Below, in pieces: positions 7,407 to 17,453 of a DNA stretch of 64,000 nucleotides; position 1 is the first letter of the stretch; each line of letters opens with the position of its first letter. The notes under the pieces are model-generated. The model saw nothing but the letters and a program-made list of their open reading frames with translations. It did not search any database and was not told where the DNA came from. Source of the stretch: Brevundimonas lenta (GTDB taxonomy: Bacteria; Pseudomonadota; Alphaproteobacteria; Caulobacterales; Caulobacteraceae); the NCBI RefSeq assembly GCF_014196335.1, contig NZ_JACIDM010000002.1, forward strand, positions 62,001 to 126,000. The letters run 5' to 3'. The position numbers and the translations under genes are program-made.

Positions 7407-10400
7407 TCAGACGATCCAGCCGTCGTGGGCGTGGCCGTCCATGTGCGGCCCAAACATCCCGCCGATGAACAGCGGCGCGTCGGCGAAGCCGTGGAAGCCC
7501 GTCTCCATGCCGCTCGCGCCGCCGGAGCCCGCGCCCTCGAAGGCCAGCTCGTCCTGAACGGGCAGCACCTGCGGCCCCGCCTTGTCGTCCAGCGCCGGCA
7601 GCACGAAGGCGTCGTCGGCCAGCATCGGCGAGACCAGCGGGCCCGCACCCTTGGCCGACAGATCCGGGGTCGCCGCGGCGCCGTAGGTCAGCACCGTCTT
7701 GGTGTTGCCGGTCATGAAGCGCAGCGTTTCGATGCTCTCGACGTAGATCGCGCCGTCCCGGCCGGCGACGAGATCGACGATGCGGTAACCGGCGCCCTCG
7801 GCGAAGATGGCGTACTGGGCCTTGCTCCCCCGCACCTGGACCTCGTCCTGACCTGCGCCGCCGAACAGCTGGTCGAACCCGCCCATCCCCTTCAGGATGT
7901 CGTCGCCGACGCCGCCGGTGATAATGTTGTCGCCGGCGTTTCCGGTGCCGTAGAATTTGTTGTTCCCGACGTAGAACATCTTTTCGACATTGGCCGCCAT
8001 GACGTGCGCGCCGACGTGGGCCTCGATGGTGTCGATGCCTTCACCCGCCAGCTCGACGATGGTGTCGTAGGCGTCCAGCACATAGAGGTCGTCGCCCAGA
8101 CCGCCCTGCAACTGGTTGGCCAGGCCCTGGCCGCCCGCCAGCACGTCATCGCCCAGCATGCCCAGCAGCGTGTCGGCGCCGAGACCGCCGGACAGACGGT
8201 CGCCCAGCACGCCGCCGACGAGGGTGTCGTTGAACGCCGAGCCGAGGATGGCCTCGATCGAGGTGTAGGTATCGGTCGCCCCGTCGCCGTCGTTGACGGC
8301 GCGCATGACGTCGAGCCGCGCGTGGACGCCCGCCGCGGCCTGGGAGTAATCGGCCGTGTCGATGCCCGATCCGCCGACCAGGCTGTCGATCCCGCCGCGG
8401 CCGCGCAGCAGGTCGTCGCCCGCCCCGCCGGTCATGACGTTGTTCAGGGCGTTGCCCGTGCCGGAGAAGGCGCCCGTCCCGCCGTAGATCAGGTTCTCGA
8501 CGTTGTTGGCCAGGTTGTAGGCGTTGATGCGCGCCTCCACCGTATCCGTGCCCTGGCCGGCGACCTCGACCACCGAATCCAGCGCCTCCAGCACATAGCG
8601 GTCGTCGCCCAGCCCGCCCTGCAGGGTGTTGCTGACGCCTGAGCCGCCCCAAAGGGTGTCGTTGCCGTCCTGACCCAGCAGGAGGTCGGCGCCGAGCCCG
8701 CCGCGCAACGTGTTGTCCCCGATGCCGCCGACCAGCAGGTCGTTGAAGGCCGAACCCGTGATCGCCTCGACCAGGTAGAAGGTGTCGGTCCCGCCGTCGC
8801 CGTCATTGGTCGCGCGCAGGATGTCGAGGCGGGCGGTCACGCCGGATGCGGCCGAGCCGTAGTCGACCGTGTCAAAGCCGGCGCCGCCATTCAGGACATC
8901 CACGCCGGCGCCGCCGTTCAGGGTGTCGTCGCCGCCGGCGCCGTTCAGGGTGTCGTCGCCCGCAAGGCCGAACAGGGCCTCGGAAGACGAGCCGCCGACC
9001 AGGGTTTCGCCCGTCGAGGAGCCAAACCTGCTGTTCGCCAGCAGCGCCTGGACACTGACCTCCATGGCGCCGAAACGCAGGCGCTCGACGCTGGTCAGGA
9101 TATCGGTTCCGTCGGGGCCTGTGACCGTGACCACGCCGCCCTCGACCGTGACGGTCGTCGGGGCGTCGGTGAAGATCGCCGTGTCGGTGCCCGCGCCGCC
9201 GTCGATCAGATCATCGCCCGCCGCGCCTGTGATGACATCGTCGCCGTCTCCCGCGGCCACGATATCGGAGCCTGCATTGGCCACGATGATGTCGCCGTCC
9301 GACGTGCCGTTGATGGCCATCGGAACCGGCGCCCCGTTCCACAGGAACAGCCCGTCGTCGAACTGGAGGCGCTCGACATTCGTCAGGGTGTCCGAGCCGT
9401 CCGGTCCGGTGACCGTGGTCACCCCGCTGATGGTCGTGATCGAATAGGCCGAGCGCAGGCCCGAGAAGACCGCCGTGTCCGTTCCGGCGCCGCCGTCGAT
9501 GATGTCGTCGCCGGCCGCGCCCCTGATGGTGTCGTCGCCGCCCTCGCCGTAGACCGTGTTGACTCCGGCGGTTCCGTTGATCGTATCGGCGCCTGCGGTG
9601 CCGTTGGTGGTTGACGGGAGCGGCGCGCCGGCGAGGCTGTACAGTCCGTCGTCGAATTGAAGGCGCTCGATGCCGGTCAGGGTGTCGACGCCGTCGGGGC
9701 CGGACACGATGGCGCCGAAGCTGGTGGCGGTGATGGTGTAGGCCGAACGTGCGCCGCGGAAGACCGCGGTATCCGTGCCGTCGCCGCCTTCCAGGGTGTC
9801 GTTTCCGCCCTGGCCCTGCAGCACATCCGCGCCGCCCATGCCGTACAGCTGATCGCCGGCGCTGGCGCCGACAATGATGTTGGCCCGCTCGTTGCCGGTG
9901 CCGACGTGGCTTGCATGCACCTGATGTCCGACGCCGAACGGCGTCTGAGAACCATCCCAGCTGAAATACAGGTTCTCGATGTACTGGAGGCCGTAGGTCA
10001 GCGAGGTGCTGGCCGCGAACGAATAGTAGGAATCCGTTCCGCTCGCGCTGTCTTCGCCATAGATCTCGGCGATGCCGATGTAGCTGTCGTCACCGGCTCC
10101 GCCGTTGGCCGCCGCGACATTGGCGAACCAGTCATTGCCGTCGCCGCCCGAGGCGTAACCGGCGAGACTGTTGCCCCCGTCGATAATGTCGTTGCCTGCG
10201 CCGCCGTCCAGGCTGTTGCTGCCCGCGCCGCCTTCCAGCCGGTCGTCGCCGGCCCCGCCGTCCAGGTAATCGTTGCCTTCGAAGCCGCGCAGGACGTCAT
10301 TGCCGCCCTGACCGTTGATGGTGTCGCGCAACGCGGTCCCGTTCACCGTCTCTCCGGCGGCCTGGCCGAAGTGCGTCAGACCCGGCGCCAGGGTCAAATA

Positions 10401-12191
10401 GGTGAAGTCGCCGAATTCCAGCCTGCTGAAGTTGCGGATCAGATCCACGCCGTCGGGGCCCGTCACCTGGATCCAGCCGTCGGCGAGGTTGAGGTATGAG
10501 TATTGCGATTGCGGACCGCTGAAAATGGCTACGTCGCCGGTGCTCCCGGCTCCGCCATCCAGCCGGTCGTTTCCGGCCCCGCCGGTGACGGTGTCGGCGC
10601 CGAGTCCTCCGGTGAAGGTGTCGCTGCCCGTGCTGCCGAAGATGGTGAAATAGAGTTGCGACCCTTCGGCGGTGAAGTTCACGCCCCCCACACCGAACGC
10701 GACGCGGCTGGTGAAAGCGGTGGCGTCGCGCACATCGACCGTGCCGGCGCTGGCGACCGTCACAATCCTGTTGTTGCCGTAGCCGGTATAAAAGTAGGTG
10801 AACTGGTCAAGCTGCGCCGCGGTGAACCGGCCACCCTCTGTGCCGACAAGCTCCTCAAAGCCGTCAAAGATTATCGAGGTGTAGTCCGCGTTTTGATTGG
10901 TGATGCCGATGTCGATCCGGTCGACGCCGGCTCCGCCGTGCAGGGTGTAGGACATCGACCCGACAGGCGTGCCGCCCAGAACGAAGACATCGTCGCCGTC
11001 GCCGCCGTCGATCACGTTGACGTCCGCGGGGATCGGCGTGCCAGGTTGATGGTAGAAGCTGAGGGAGAGCTCGAGGCGGTCGTTCCCGTCGCCGCCGTAC
11101 AGATGGTCGCTGCCGTCCTCCTGGAAGTCGAAGAGGCTGTCGTCGCCCGCGCCGCCGCGAAGGATGTCCGCGCCATCGCCGCCGGCCAGTCGATCCTTGC
11201 CGTCGCCGCCCTCAAGGACGTCGTCGCCGGCGAAGCCGCTCAGGAAATCGTCGCCCGCATCGCCTGACAGGCGGTCGGCGCCGCCCGCGGCCAGAATCTG
11301 ATCGTCGCCCGCGCCGCCGGCGAGGATATCGTTTCCGCCATTCCCCTCGATCTTGTCGTTCAACGCGCCGCCGTACACGACGTCGGCGCCGCTGCTGCCG
11401 CGGATATTGTGGGCGTTGAAGGTGTTGCCGTCCAGGTTCAGGGTGACGCCCGCGACGCTGAGATAGAATTCCGGCGTGTAGACGTCCACGCCGCGCAGGT
11501 CGGCGACGCCGGCGACGTTCAGGGTCAGGCTTGCGGTGTCGATGTAGACGAAATTGTCCAGCTGGCCGGCGCCGATGGAGCCTCCGGTATCCGAGACAAG
11601 CGCCTCGATATCGGCGCCGATGGTCGCCAGGTTGAGGCGAGCCCCGTCAAGCAGCAGCAGGGTGTCGAATCCTTCGCCGCCGCTGAACCAGTCCCCGGCG
11701 ACGACTTCGGCGCCCATCGCCTGAAGAATATCGTCGCCGCCGCCGCCCGACAGGCGGTCGGCGCCCTCCGCCCCGTCCAGCAGGTTGGCGCCGCCGTCGC
11801 CCGTCAGCACGTCGTTGAAGGCCGATCCGTAGACGCCCTCGATGCTCGTGAACGTGTCGGTCCCGGTCGATGTGCCCGTATTCTGGCTCGGCAGACCCAG
11901 GTTCACGGTCACGCTGGCGGTCGCGTTCAGATAGCTGGCGATGTCGAAGCCGGCGCCGCCGTTGAGGATGTCGTTCCCGGCCTCGCCTTCGAGGATGTCG
12001 TCGCCGTCGTCGCCGTTCAGGCGGTCGTCGCCGGTGTAGCCGAACAGGATGTCGTGACCTGCGCCGCCATTAAGGGTGTCGTTGCCCTCCAGCCCGTCGA
12101 GCGCGTCGTTGCCGTCCAGGCCGTTGATGGTGTCGGCGCCGCTTTCGCCGGTCAGCGCATTGTTGCCGGCGTCGCCGTTGATCGTAGGCAT
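7407..12191 (-). CDS. Large RTX calcium-binding repeat protein
   Basis: This 1594-residue protein is built almost entirely of RTX nonapeptide blocks (GGAGDDxLxGG type), which fold into calcium-loaded beta rolls after export. It starts MPTINGDAGNNALTGESGAD with no Sec signal, as expected for type I secretion. Between the RTX blocks are other modules. Two copies of a domain of about 100 residues lie near residues 170-265 and 421-524. Several copies of a module with GPDGVDTLTGIERLQFDDG lie near residues 551, 806, 906 and 1004, and a divergent one near 1451. A 171-residue unit is exactly duplicated in tandem at residues 1108-1449. The end is hydrophobic (HDGWIV). No catalytic domain is recognisable, and no ABC/HlyD/TolC genes are in the window. 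ATG 12191 was chosen because the frame upstream is Arg-rich and unlike the protein. Confidence 0.9.
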   Translation of the reverse strand: MPTINGDAGNNALTGESGADTINGLDGNDALDGLEGNDTLNGGAGHDILFGYTGDDRLNGDDGDDILEGEAGNDILNGGAGFDIASYLNATASVTVNLGLPSQNTGTSTGTDTFTSIEGVYGSAFNDVLTGDGGANLLDGAEGADRLSGGGGDDILQAMGAEVVAGDWFSGGEGFDTLLLLDGARLNLATIGADIEALVSDTGGSIGAGQLDNFVYIDTASLTLNVAGVADLRGVDVYTPEFYLSVAGVTLNLDGNTFNAHNIRGSSGADVVYGGALNDKIEGNGGNDILAGGAGDDQILAAGGADRLSGDAGDDFLSGFAGDDVLEGGDGKDRLAGGDGADILRGGAGDDSLFDFQEDGSDHLYGGDGNDRLELSLSFYHQPGTPIPADVNVIDGGDGDDVFVLGGTPVGSMSYTLHGGAGVDRIDIGITNQNADYTSIIFDGFEELVGTEGGRFTAAQLDQFTYFYTGYGNNRIVTVASAGTVDVRDATAFTSRVAFGVGGVNFTAEGSQLYFTIFGSTGSDTFTGGLGADTVTGGAGNDRLDGGAGSTGDVAIFSGPQSQYSYLNLADGWIQVTGPDGVDLIRNFSRLEFGDFTYLTLAPGLTHFGQAAGETVNGTALRDTINGQGGNDVLRGFEGNDYLDGGAGDDRLEGGAGSNSLDGGAGNDIIDGGNSLAGYASGGDGNDWFANVAAANGGAGDDSYIGIAEIYGEDSASGTDSYYSFAASTSLTYGLQYIENLYFSWDGSQTPFGVGHQVHASHVGTGNERANIIVGASAGDQLYGMGGADVLQGQGGNDTLEGGDGTDTAVFRGARSAYTITATSFGAIVSGPDGVDTLTGIERLQFDDGLYSLAGAPLPSTTNGTAGADTINGTAGVNTVYGEGGDDTIRGAAGDDIIDGGAGTDTAVFSGLRSAYSITTISGVTTVTGPDGSDTLTNVERLQFDDGLFLWNGAPVPMAINGTSDGDIIVANAGSDIVAAGDGDDVITGAAGDDLIDGGAGTDTAIFTDAPTTVTVEGGVVTVTGPDGTDILTSVERLRFGAMEVSVQALLANSRFGSSTGETLVGGSSSEALFGLAGDDTLNGAGGDDTLNGGAGVDVLNGGAGFDTVDYGSAASGVTARLDILRATNDGDGGTDTFYLVEAITGSAFNDLLVGGIGDNTLRGGLGADLLLGQDGNDTLWGGSGVSNTLQGGLGDDRYVLEALDSVVEVAGQGTDTVEARINAYNLANNVENLIYGGTGAFSGTGNALNNVMTGGAGDDLLRGRGGIDSLVGGSGIDTADYSQAAAGVHARLDVMRAVNDGDGATDTYTSIEAILGSAFNDTLVGGVLGDRLSGGLGADTLLGMLGDDVLAGGQGLANQLQGGLGDDLYVLDAYDTIVELAGEGIDTIEAHVGAHVMAANVEKMFYVGNNKFYGTGNAGDNIITGGVGDDILKGMGGFDQLFGGAGQDEVQVRGSKAQYAIFAEGAGYRIVDLVAGRDGAIYVESIETLRFMTGNTKTVLTYGAAATPDLSAKGAGPLVSPMLADDAFVLPALDDKAGPQVLPVQDELAFEGAGSGGASGMETGFHGFADAPLFIGGMFGPHMDGHAHDGWIV
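7845..8870 (-). repeat. Two 171-codon tandem units inside the RTX gene
   Basis: Copies 8358-8870 and 7845-8357 are each exactly 513 nt. Both encode TxDYxxAAxGVxARLDxxRA, then an NDGDG segment, GSAFND, an RTX block, a YVLxAxD segment, NVE and GTGNAxxN in the same order. They differ at many residues, so the duplication is not recent. Confidence 0.85.
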
Positions 12192-12317
12192 GGTCGTCCC
12201 CCTGGCGGGCCCCCGGCCCGAAATCACGCACAGGGAGTTCTGCAAACCACGCGCACTGCCCCAACGGCCCAGCTTGATCCGGGATACCGGTGTCAGCAAG
12301 TAGGGTTTTGTTAGTTC

Positions 12318-12872
12318 TCAGGTCTTTTTCGCCCAGCTCTCCTGCATCAGCAGAAGCGCGACCTGCTCCCTGACGGTGGCCTGATCGCCTGGCGAGAACC
12401 CCTCCAGCGGCGCTCCGGTCTCTGGAACTTCAGCGCGAGCCGTCACGACCTCGGCGTTCAGCGTCACCCACTCCCGTGTCGCCTTTATCAGGGCGGAGGC
12501 CTCGGCCCCTGTTCCGGCGATAATGGCCTTGCCCGCGCGGACCATGGCGACGTCCAGGATGGAGCGCAGGATCATGTCGACGGTGATGGGCGGGGCTGGC
12601 GGGGAAGCCGGCTCGGGGGAGGGGGGCGTGGCGGCGACCGGCGCGGGCACGGGCGGGCCGCCGGGTCCGGCCAGCGCCCGGGCGTCGGCCAGCGCGCGCT
12701 TGCTCCAGCCCTTGCGGGCGATCGTCTGGCGCAGGTTGTGCAGCCCGATGTCGTACTTTTCGGCCACCGCTTCGGCGGTCATGCCGCCCAGATAGGCCGC
12801 GCGGGCCAGCTCCCACGTCGGGGGGCTGACCATCTTGTAGGGCGCGCGGACCTTCGGTTTTTTGCGGGGCAT
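12318..12872 (-). CDS. Small HTH-like protein with proline-rich linker
   Basis: The 184-residue protein has a basic start (MPRKKPKVRAPYK). A helical region follows that looks like a helix-turn-helix (WELARAAYLGGMTAEAVAEK, then YDIGLHNLRQTIARKGWSKR), of the kind seen in terminase small subunits and homeodomain-like regulators. A Pro/Ala/Gly linker follows, then a second helical domain (residues about 93-184, ITVDMILRSILDVAMVRAGK onward). No phage genes are near, so a terminase role is unlikely; DNA binding is an inference. An AGGAGG lies 7 nt before ATG 12872 and is buried in a 28-bp palindrome. Confidence 0.7.
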   Translation of the reverse strand: MPRKKPKVRAPYKMVSPPTWELARAAYLGGMTAEAVAEKYDIGLHNLRQTIARKGWSKRALADARALAGPGGPPVPAPVAATPPSPEPASPPAPPITVDMILRSILDVAMVRAGKAIIAGTGAEASALIKATREWVTLNAEVVTARAEVPETGAPLEGFSPGDQATVREQVALLLMQESWAKKT

Positions 12873-12900
12873 TGGCGACCTCCTGTGCAGGATGTCGCCA
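12873..12900 (-). promoter_or_regulatory. Near-perfect 28-bp palindrome over the ribosome binding site
   Basis: Positions 12873-12900 are a palindrome with 13 of 14 base pairs matched (outer arms TGGCGAC and GTCGCCA, inner arms CCTG and CAGG). It ends exactly at the start codon of the HTH-like gene and contains its AGGAGG Shine-Dalgarno. In mRNA it would fold into a hairpin that hides the ribosome binding site. As DNA it could be a dimer operator, perhaps for the encoded HTH-like protein itself. Confidence 0.65.
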
Positions 12901-12940
12901 ATCTACCCGTTTGATACGTCAGAAACGGTCGTAGTTGTAT

Positions 12941-14608
<1,668 letters not shown>

Positions 14609-14728
14609 GAGGTGCGGTGCGCCCTGTCGTCGGATCGGATGGGGAGGTTGGCGCGGGATGTAGCGACCGCCGCGCCGTTCGGCAAATCGCTAGCGGGTCA
14701 GGACGGCGGATTGAAGGCGCGGCGCGGG

Positions 14729-15568
14729 TTAGCCGGCCAGTTGGGCGGCCTCCGCAGCACAGTCGTTGGTGGGGGCGGAGCCCGCCGCGCGAGCGGCCGT
14801 GATCTCGGCTCTCGCCGCTTCCAGATCAGCGCGGAATTCGGGCGCTGACTGGAGCCGGGCGACCGTTGCGGACGCCATGACCCGGCCCTCCTCGGTGTCG
14901 CTGAGCCAGTGGACGTTGCAGACGACACGGCTCTGACCGAAGGCGCGACCGCGGGCCAGTATCTCGTTCTGGCGCTCCGGCGCGACCTCGGTGAGCACGA
15001 GCGCCCAGCCCCAGCCGATGGCGCTGTGTCCCGAGGGATAGGACCCGTCGTGGCGCAGGAACGCCTCGTCGTCCGGGGTGCAGGTCGGAGTCGAAGTGAC
15101 CACGAAGGGGCGCGTGCGTTGGTATTTCGTCTTGGTCGGATAGGTCGACAGGCCGATGTCCGCCATCGTTCGGCGCAGCAGTGTGTAGGTGTGGGGCGTG
15201 GCGGCCTCGCTGACCTCCACGCCGAGGGCGCAGGTGAAGGCCTGGATGGCGTGCGGCAGGCTGAGGTCGGCGTCGCTGGCGGCGAGCGCAAACCGGGGCG
15301 TGCCGCGCAGGGCCTGCGCCTCCAGGGCCGCCGCGTCGTCGCGGGCCTGAGCCGCCGATCCGGGCTCGGGCGGTGCGGGCAGGATGGCGAGGCTGTTCGG
15401 CGCCGCGCCGCGCGGCAAGTAGATGGCGGCCATAATGGCGCGGACCTCTGCTTCCTGCGCCGGCGTCATCGTCTCCGTTTGCGGGGCGGGCGGCTCCTGC
15501 GAGGCCGAGGCGCATCCGATCAGGATCGCTCCGGCGACGAGGGTTCTGGTCCAGCGATTGATCTGCAC
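14729..15568 (-). CDS. Class A non-specific acid phosphatase (PAP2 superfamily), probable lipoprotein
   Basis: This protein of about 279 residues carries all three parts of the class A acid phosphatase signature: KTKYQRTRPF, then GSYPSGHSAIGWGW, then GQSRVVCNVHWLSDTEEGR. The Lys/Arg, the PSGH His and the SR...H...D residues are present. It would hydrolyse phosphomonoesters in the periplasm. The N-terminus is a lipoprotein-type signal (RTLVAGAILIGC). I chose the GTG at 15568 because GGAG lies 8 nt before it. The frame extends further to 15664, but that would place 32 polar residues before the signal. Confidence 0.9.
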   Translation of the reverse strand: MQINRWTRTLVAGAILIGCASASQEPPAPQTETMTPAQEAEVRAIMAAIYLPRGAAPNSLAILPAPPEPGSAAQARDDAAALEAQALRGTPRFALAASDADLSLPHAIQAFTCALGVEVSEAATPHTYTLLRRTMADIGLSTYPTKTKYQRTRPFVVTSTPTCTPDDEAFLRHDGSYPSGHSAIGWGWALVLTEVAPERQNEILARGRAFGQSRVVCNVHWLSDTEEGRVMASATVARLQSAPEFRADLEAARAEITAARAAGSAPTNDCAAEAAQLAG

Positions 15569-15937
15569 GGCTGGCGCTCCGTCTGCGTTGATGACGGACA
15601 CAAATTTCGGCGGATCGGAGCGCGATGTTATCGGGCGAAACCCGGAGGGCGCAGTTAGACGCAACGCCGCCCGTTACAAGCAGGTCCAGAGGCACGCGTG
15701 AGCTTGCGAGCGATCCTCGATTAAGCTTTCGGGTGCATGGCTACCCATGCTTCGCTTGAAGATGTTTCGTCTGCTGGTTCGGGTCTTCTTAGGCCTTCTG
15801 GCTTTTCGTGGTCGTGTCTGGGGCGATCCGATCGCGTTGCGACGGTCTTGGCATTTGCTGCCGCTGCGATCGTGGGCGGGCTCCGATCGGGCCTATGGCT
15901 CTACGTTGATCGTGCCGGACGCCGGCTCGGCGACTGA
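15569..15937. other. Intergenic stretch without a convincing gene
   Basis: About 370 bp separate the phosphatase start from the 3' end of the oxygenase gene. The part from about 15700 to 15900 is less G+C-rich than its surroundings. It contains two short overlapping plus-strand frames (15737-15937 and 15747-15947), neither with a Shine-Dalgarno. The second would give a basic, hydrophobic 66-residue peptide that overlaps the oxygenase stop. I see no terminator or repeat. The left part presumably carries the phosphatase promoter. Confidence 0.4.
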
Positions 15938-16549
15938 TCAGGCGTAGTTGAAGCTGATCGAGATACGCTCGGCCTTGGCCGCGTTCGGCGGCACCTCGTG
16001 GCGCAGCCAGCTTTCCCACATCAGCACCGTGCCGGGCTGCGGCGCGAGGTAGACGAAGGGGCGCTCGGCCTCCGGCGCGTCAGCCTGGACGCCAGGGCGG
16101 GCCATCATCATCGGCAGGCGAGGGTCTTCCAGCTTCAGCGCCGATGCGCCGTCCGGGACCTCGACATAGACGGTGCCGCTCAGGAAGGCGTGCGGATGGA
16201 TATGTCCGGTATGGCCGCCGCCGGGCTTCAGAATATTGACCCACAGATTGTCCAGCCGCGGCTTGCGGGCGAGGTCGAAGTTCAGCGCCTTTGCATAGGC
16301 GATGGCGTGGCGGTCGAGATGCCGTTTCAGTTCTGCGAATTCGGGCATCCTCACCGGCAGGTCGGTCAGCGAGCCGTATGAGGTGTAGCCGCGATAGCCA
16401 TGCTCGCGGCACCACAGGCGGCCGGCCTGATCCTCGGCCGCCAGCATGCGGCAGGCGTCGGCCAGCTCGGCGTTGAACGCCTCGAACCCGGCCGAGCCGG
16501 CGAGGGTGGATTCGTAGACCTGGGTGACGAAGAGGGGGCGCAGGGTCAT
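15938..16549 (-). CDS. 2OG-Fe(II) oxygenase family protein
   Basis: The 203-residue protein matches the small putative 2-oxoglutarate/Fe(II) dioxygenase family (TIGR02466 type). It begins MTLRPLFVTQVYESTLAG. The double-stranded beta-helix shows NLWVNILKPGGGHTGHIHPH (iron-binding His region), FLSGTVYVEVPDG, MWESWLRHEVPPN (distal His) and the closing RISISFNYA with the Arg that would hold 2-oxoglutarate. The substrate is unknown. The gene is followed upstream, on the same strand, by the TrmN6-like methyltransferase, 29 bp away, and may be co-transcribed with it. Confidence 0.85.
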   Translation of the reverse strand: MTLRPLFVTQVYESTLAGSAGFEAFNAELADACRMLAAEDQAGRLWCREHGYRGYTSYGSLTDLPVRMPEFAELKRHLDRHAIAYAKALNFDLARKPRLDNLWVNILKPGGGHTGHIHPHAFLSGTVYVEVPDGASALKLEDPRLPMMMARPGVQADAPEAERPFVYLAPQPGTVLMWESWLRHEVPPNAAKAERISISFNYA

Positions 16550-16578
16550 GTCGTCGGCTTAGCCGATGCCGACGCGGA

Positions 16579-17337
16579 TCAGAAGGGCAGGGCGGCTTCG
16601 CCGCGCAGGATGGCCTCGGCCTCGGGCGTGTGCTTGCCGCCTTCGCGATCATGGAGGATCAGCGGCGGCAGAATGCGCAGGGGCGCCTTGCCGGTCTTGA
16701 TGGCCCGCACCAGCACCCGCTTGGCCGGCTCATCGGCGAACGGATGGATAGGCCGGATGGCGAAGGAACCCGCAGTCTCCCCCAGCAGGGCCAGGAGGTC
16801 GGCCAGCCGATCGGCGCGATGAATGACGACAATCCGCCCCCCTTCGCGCACAGCCTTGAGAAGGAAGCGGGTCCAGGCCGCGAGACCGTCGTCGGCCATC
16901 CAGGCCCCTCGCTTGCCCGGTCCAGGCGCACGGAGCGATCCCGGATCGTCGAAGAACGGCGGGTTCGAGGCGGCCCAGTCGAATGGCGCGAGACCAAGCG
17001 CGCGAAAACCTGCGGCCACGTCGCCTTCGACGATTTCCGCGCGGGCGCTGTTCAACGTGACGTTTTCGCGGGCCAAGGCCGCTGCAGCGGTGTCGCGTTC
17101 CAGGCCGACAAGCTCCAGGTCCGGACGCCGCGCCGCGATCTGCATCAGGACGGCGCCTGCGCCGCAGCCGGCTTCTATCAACCGTTGACCACCTGCGTGG
17201 TCCACGGCCGCGGCCAGCAGGGCGGCGTCCATGCCGGCGCGATATCCCCTGGCCGGTTGACGCAGGCGCACCCGGCCGCCCAGCAAGGCGTTCTCGACGA
17301 TTTCAGAAATGATTTCAGTCCCGGGTGCGACGGACAC
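16579..17337 (-). CDS. tRNA1(Val) A37 N6-methyltransferase-like protein
   Basis: The 252-residue class I methyltransferase has motif I LIEAGCGAGAVLMQIAARRP, VGLERDTAAAALARENVTLN, and the N6-adenine catalytic motif in DWAASNPPFFDDP. This combination and the early RLRQPARGYRAGMDAALLAA, in which the GYRAGMDA stretch is typical, fit the TrmN6/YfiC group that methylates A37 of tRNA1(Val). RNA-type rRNA MTases share the NPP[YF] motif, so the exact target is inferred. The start is GTG 17337, and it is divergent from the polyprenyl synthase gene. Confidence 0.85.
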   Translation of the reverse strand: MSVAPGTEIISEIVENALLGGRVRLRQPARGYRAGMDAALLAAAVDHAGGQRLIEAGCGAGAVLMQIAARRPDLELVGLERDTAAAALARENVTLNSARAEIVEGDVAAGFRALGLAPFDWAASNPPFFDDPGSLRAPGPGKRGAWMADDGLAAWTRFLLKAVREGGRIVVIHRADRLADLLALLGETAGSFAIRPIHPFADEPAKRVLVRAIKTGKAPLRILPPLILHDREGGKHTPEAEAILRGEAALPF

Positions 17338-17453
17338 GTGGCTTGACCCTTGTTGGCGCCGCCACCATTGTGCGCCGCATCGTCGCCCGGCAAGGCGGCG
17401 GCCGGATTTTCAGGCGTGATCCTCCCTCGCGCCGGCCCCTGAAGAGTTTCTCC

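Noticed and set aside
7407..12191. Dense DNA repeats suggestive of a CRISPR array or satellite
   Set aside because: Periodicity is that of RTX nonapeptide codons in one open frame. Units vary and there are no uniform direct repeats with spacers.
15747..15947. 66-codon plus-strand frame as a small membrane protein
   Set aside because: No ribosome binding site, overlap with the oxygenase stop, and no amphipathic or signal pattern that stands out from chance.
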